From positions 1-5,992 of the forward strand of contig CAJCJC010000422.1 in the NCBI GenBank assembly GCA_903970575.1: a stretch of 5,992 nucleotides of DNA, written 5' to 3'. This DNA comes from Alphaproteobacteria bacterium. Lineage in GTDB: Bacteria; Pseudomonadota; Alphaproteobacteria; BOG-932; Roseiterribacteraceae. How positions within the stretch are numbered: the stretch's first letter is position 1; every line of letters begins with the position of its first letter. Both the position numbers and the translations under genes were made by a program. A model generated the notes under the pieces. The model was not told where the DNA came from. It searched no databases and saw only the letters and a list, made by a program, of their open reading frames with translations. This document shows, piece by piece, positions 5,973 to 5,992 of this stretch.

Positions 5973-5992
5973 GAGGAAAGAGGGTCAGGTTC

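Noticed and set aside
1..5992. CRISPR arrays, tRNA or rRNA genes, insertion sequences, attachment sites
   Set aside because: No regularly spaced repeats, no cloverleaf or rRNA-like blocks, no transposase-like frames and no terminal inverted repeats with target duplications were seen on either strand.

Overview
The window looks like an ordinary chromosomal stretch of an alphaproteobacterium. The supporting signs are fairly high G+C with GC-ending codons in most genes, a DUF3309-type small membrane protein (a family best known from alphaproteobacteria), and many CGATCG palindromes. The assignment rests on family resemblance and composition only, so it is moderate at class level and unsupported below that.

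All recognisable genes lie on the minus strand and are read from right to left. In order of transcription they are: (1) a bacterial transglutaminase-like cysteine protease family protein (4997-5875, or from 5926 with an alternative start); (2) an MdtA-type periplasmic adaptor of an RND efflux pump (3697-4872), after a 124-bp gap; (3) an MdtC-type RND inner-membrane permease (569-3700), overlapping the adaptor by 4 bases; (4) a 55-residue glycine-rich hydrophobic DUF3309-like protein (322-489), followed by a strong hairpin; and (5) the first 68 codons of a secreted M28-family metallopeptidase (2-205) that runs off the left edge.

The adaptor and permease are a clear two-gene operon and should form a proton-driven drug or small-molecule exporter. 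No outer-membrane channel gene and no second permease lie beside them, so the pump probably borrows a TolC-like channel encoded elsewhere. The transglutaminase-like gene, the DUF3309 gene and the M28 gene look like independent neighbours, each separated by 79-124 bp gaps that hold inverted repeats and possible promoters. The plus strand has several long open frames opposite the pump genes, but they are antisense shadows and nothing on that strand looks like a gene.

No previously undescribed system is evident. The points most worth checking are an alanine-rich insertion in the permease porter domain, a duplicated ribosome-binding-site/start motif at the transglutaminase-like gene, inverted repeats placed against ribosome-binding sites, and an AT-rich patch inside the permease gene.
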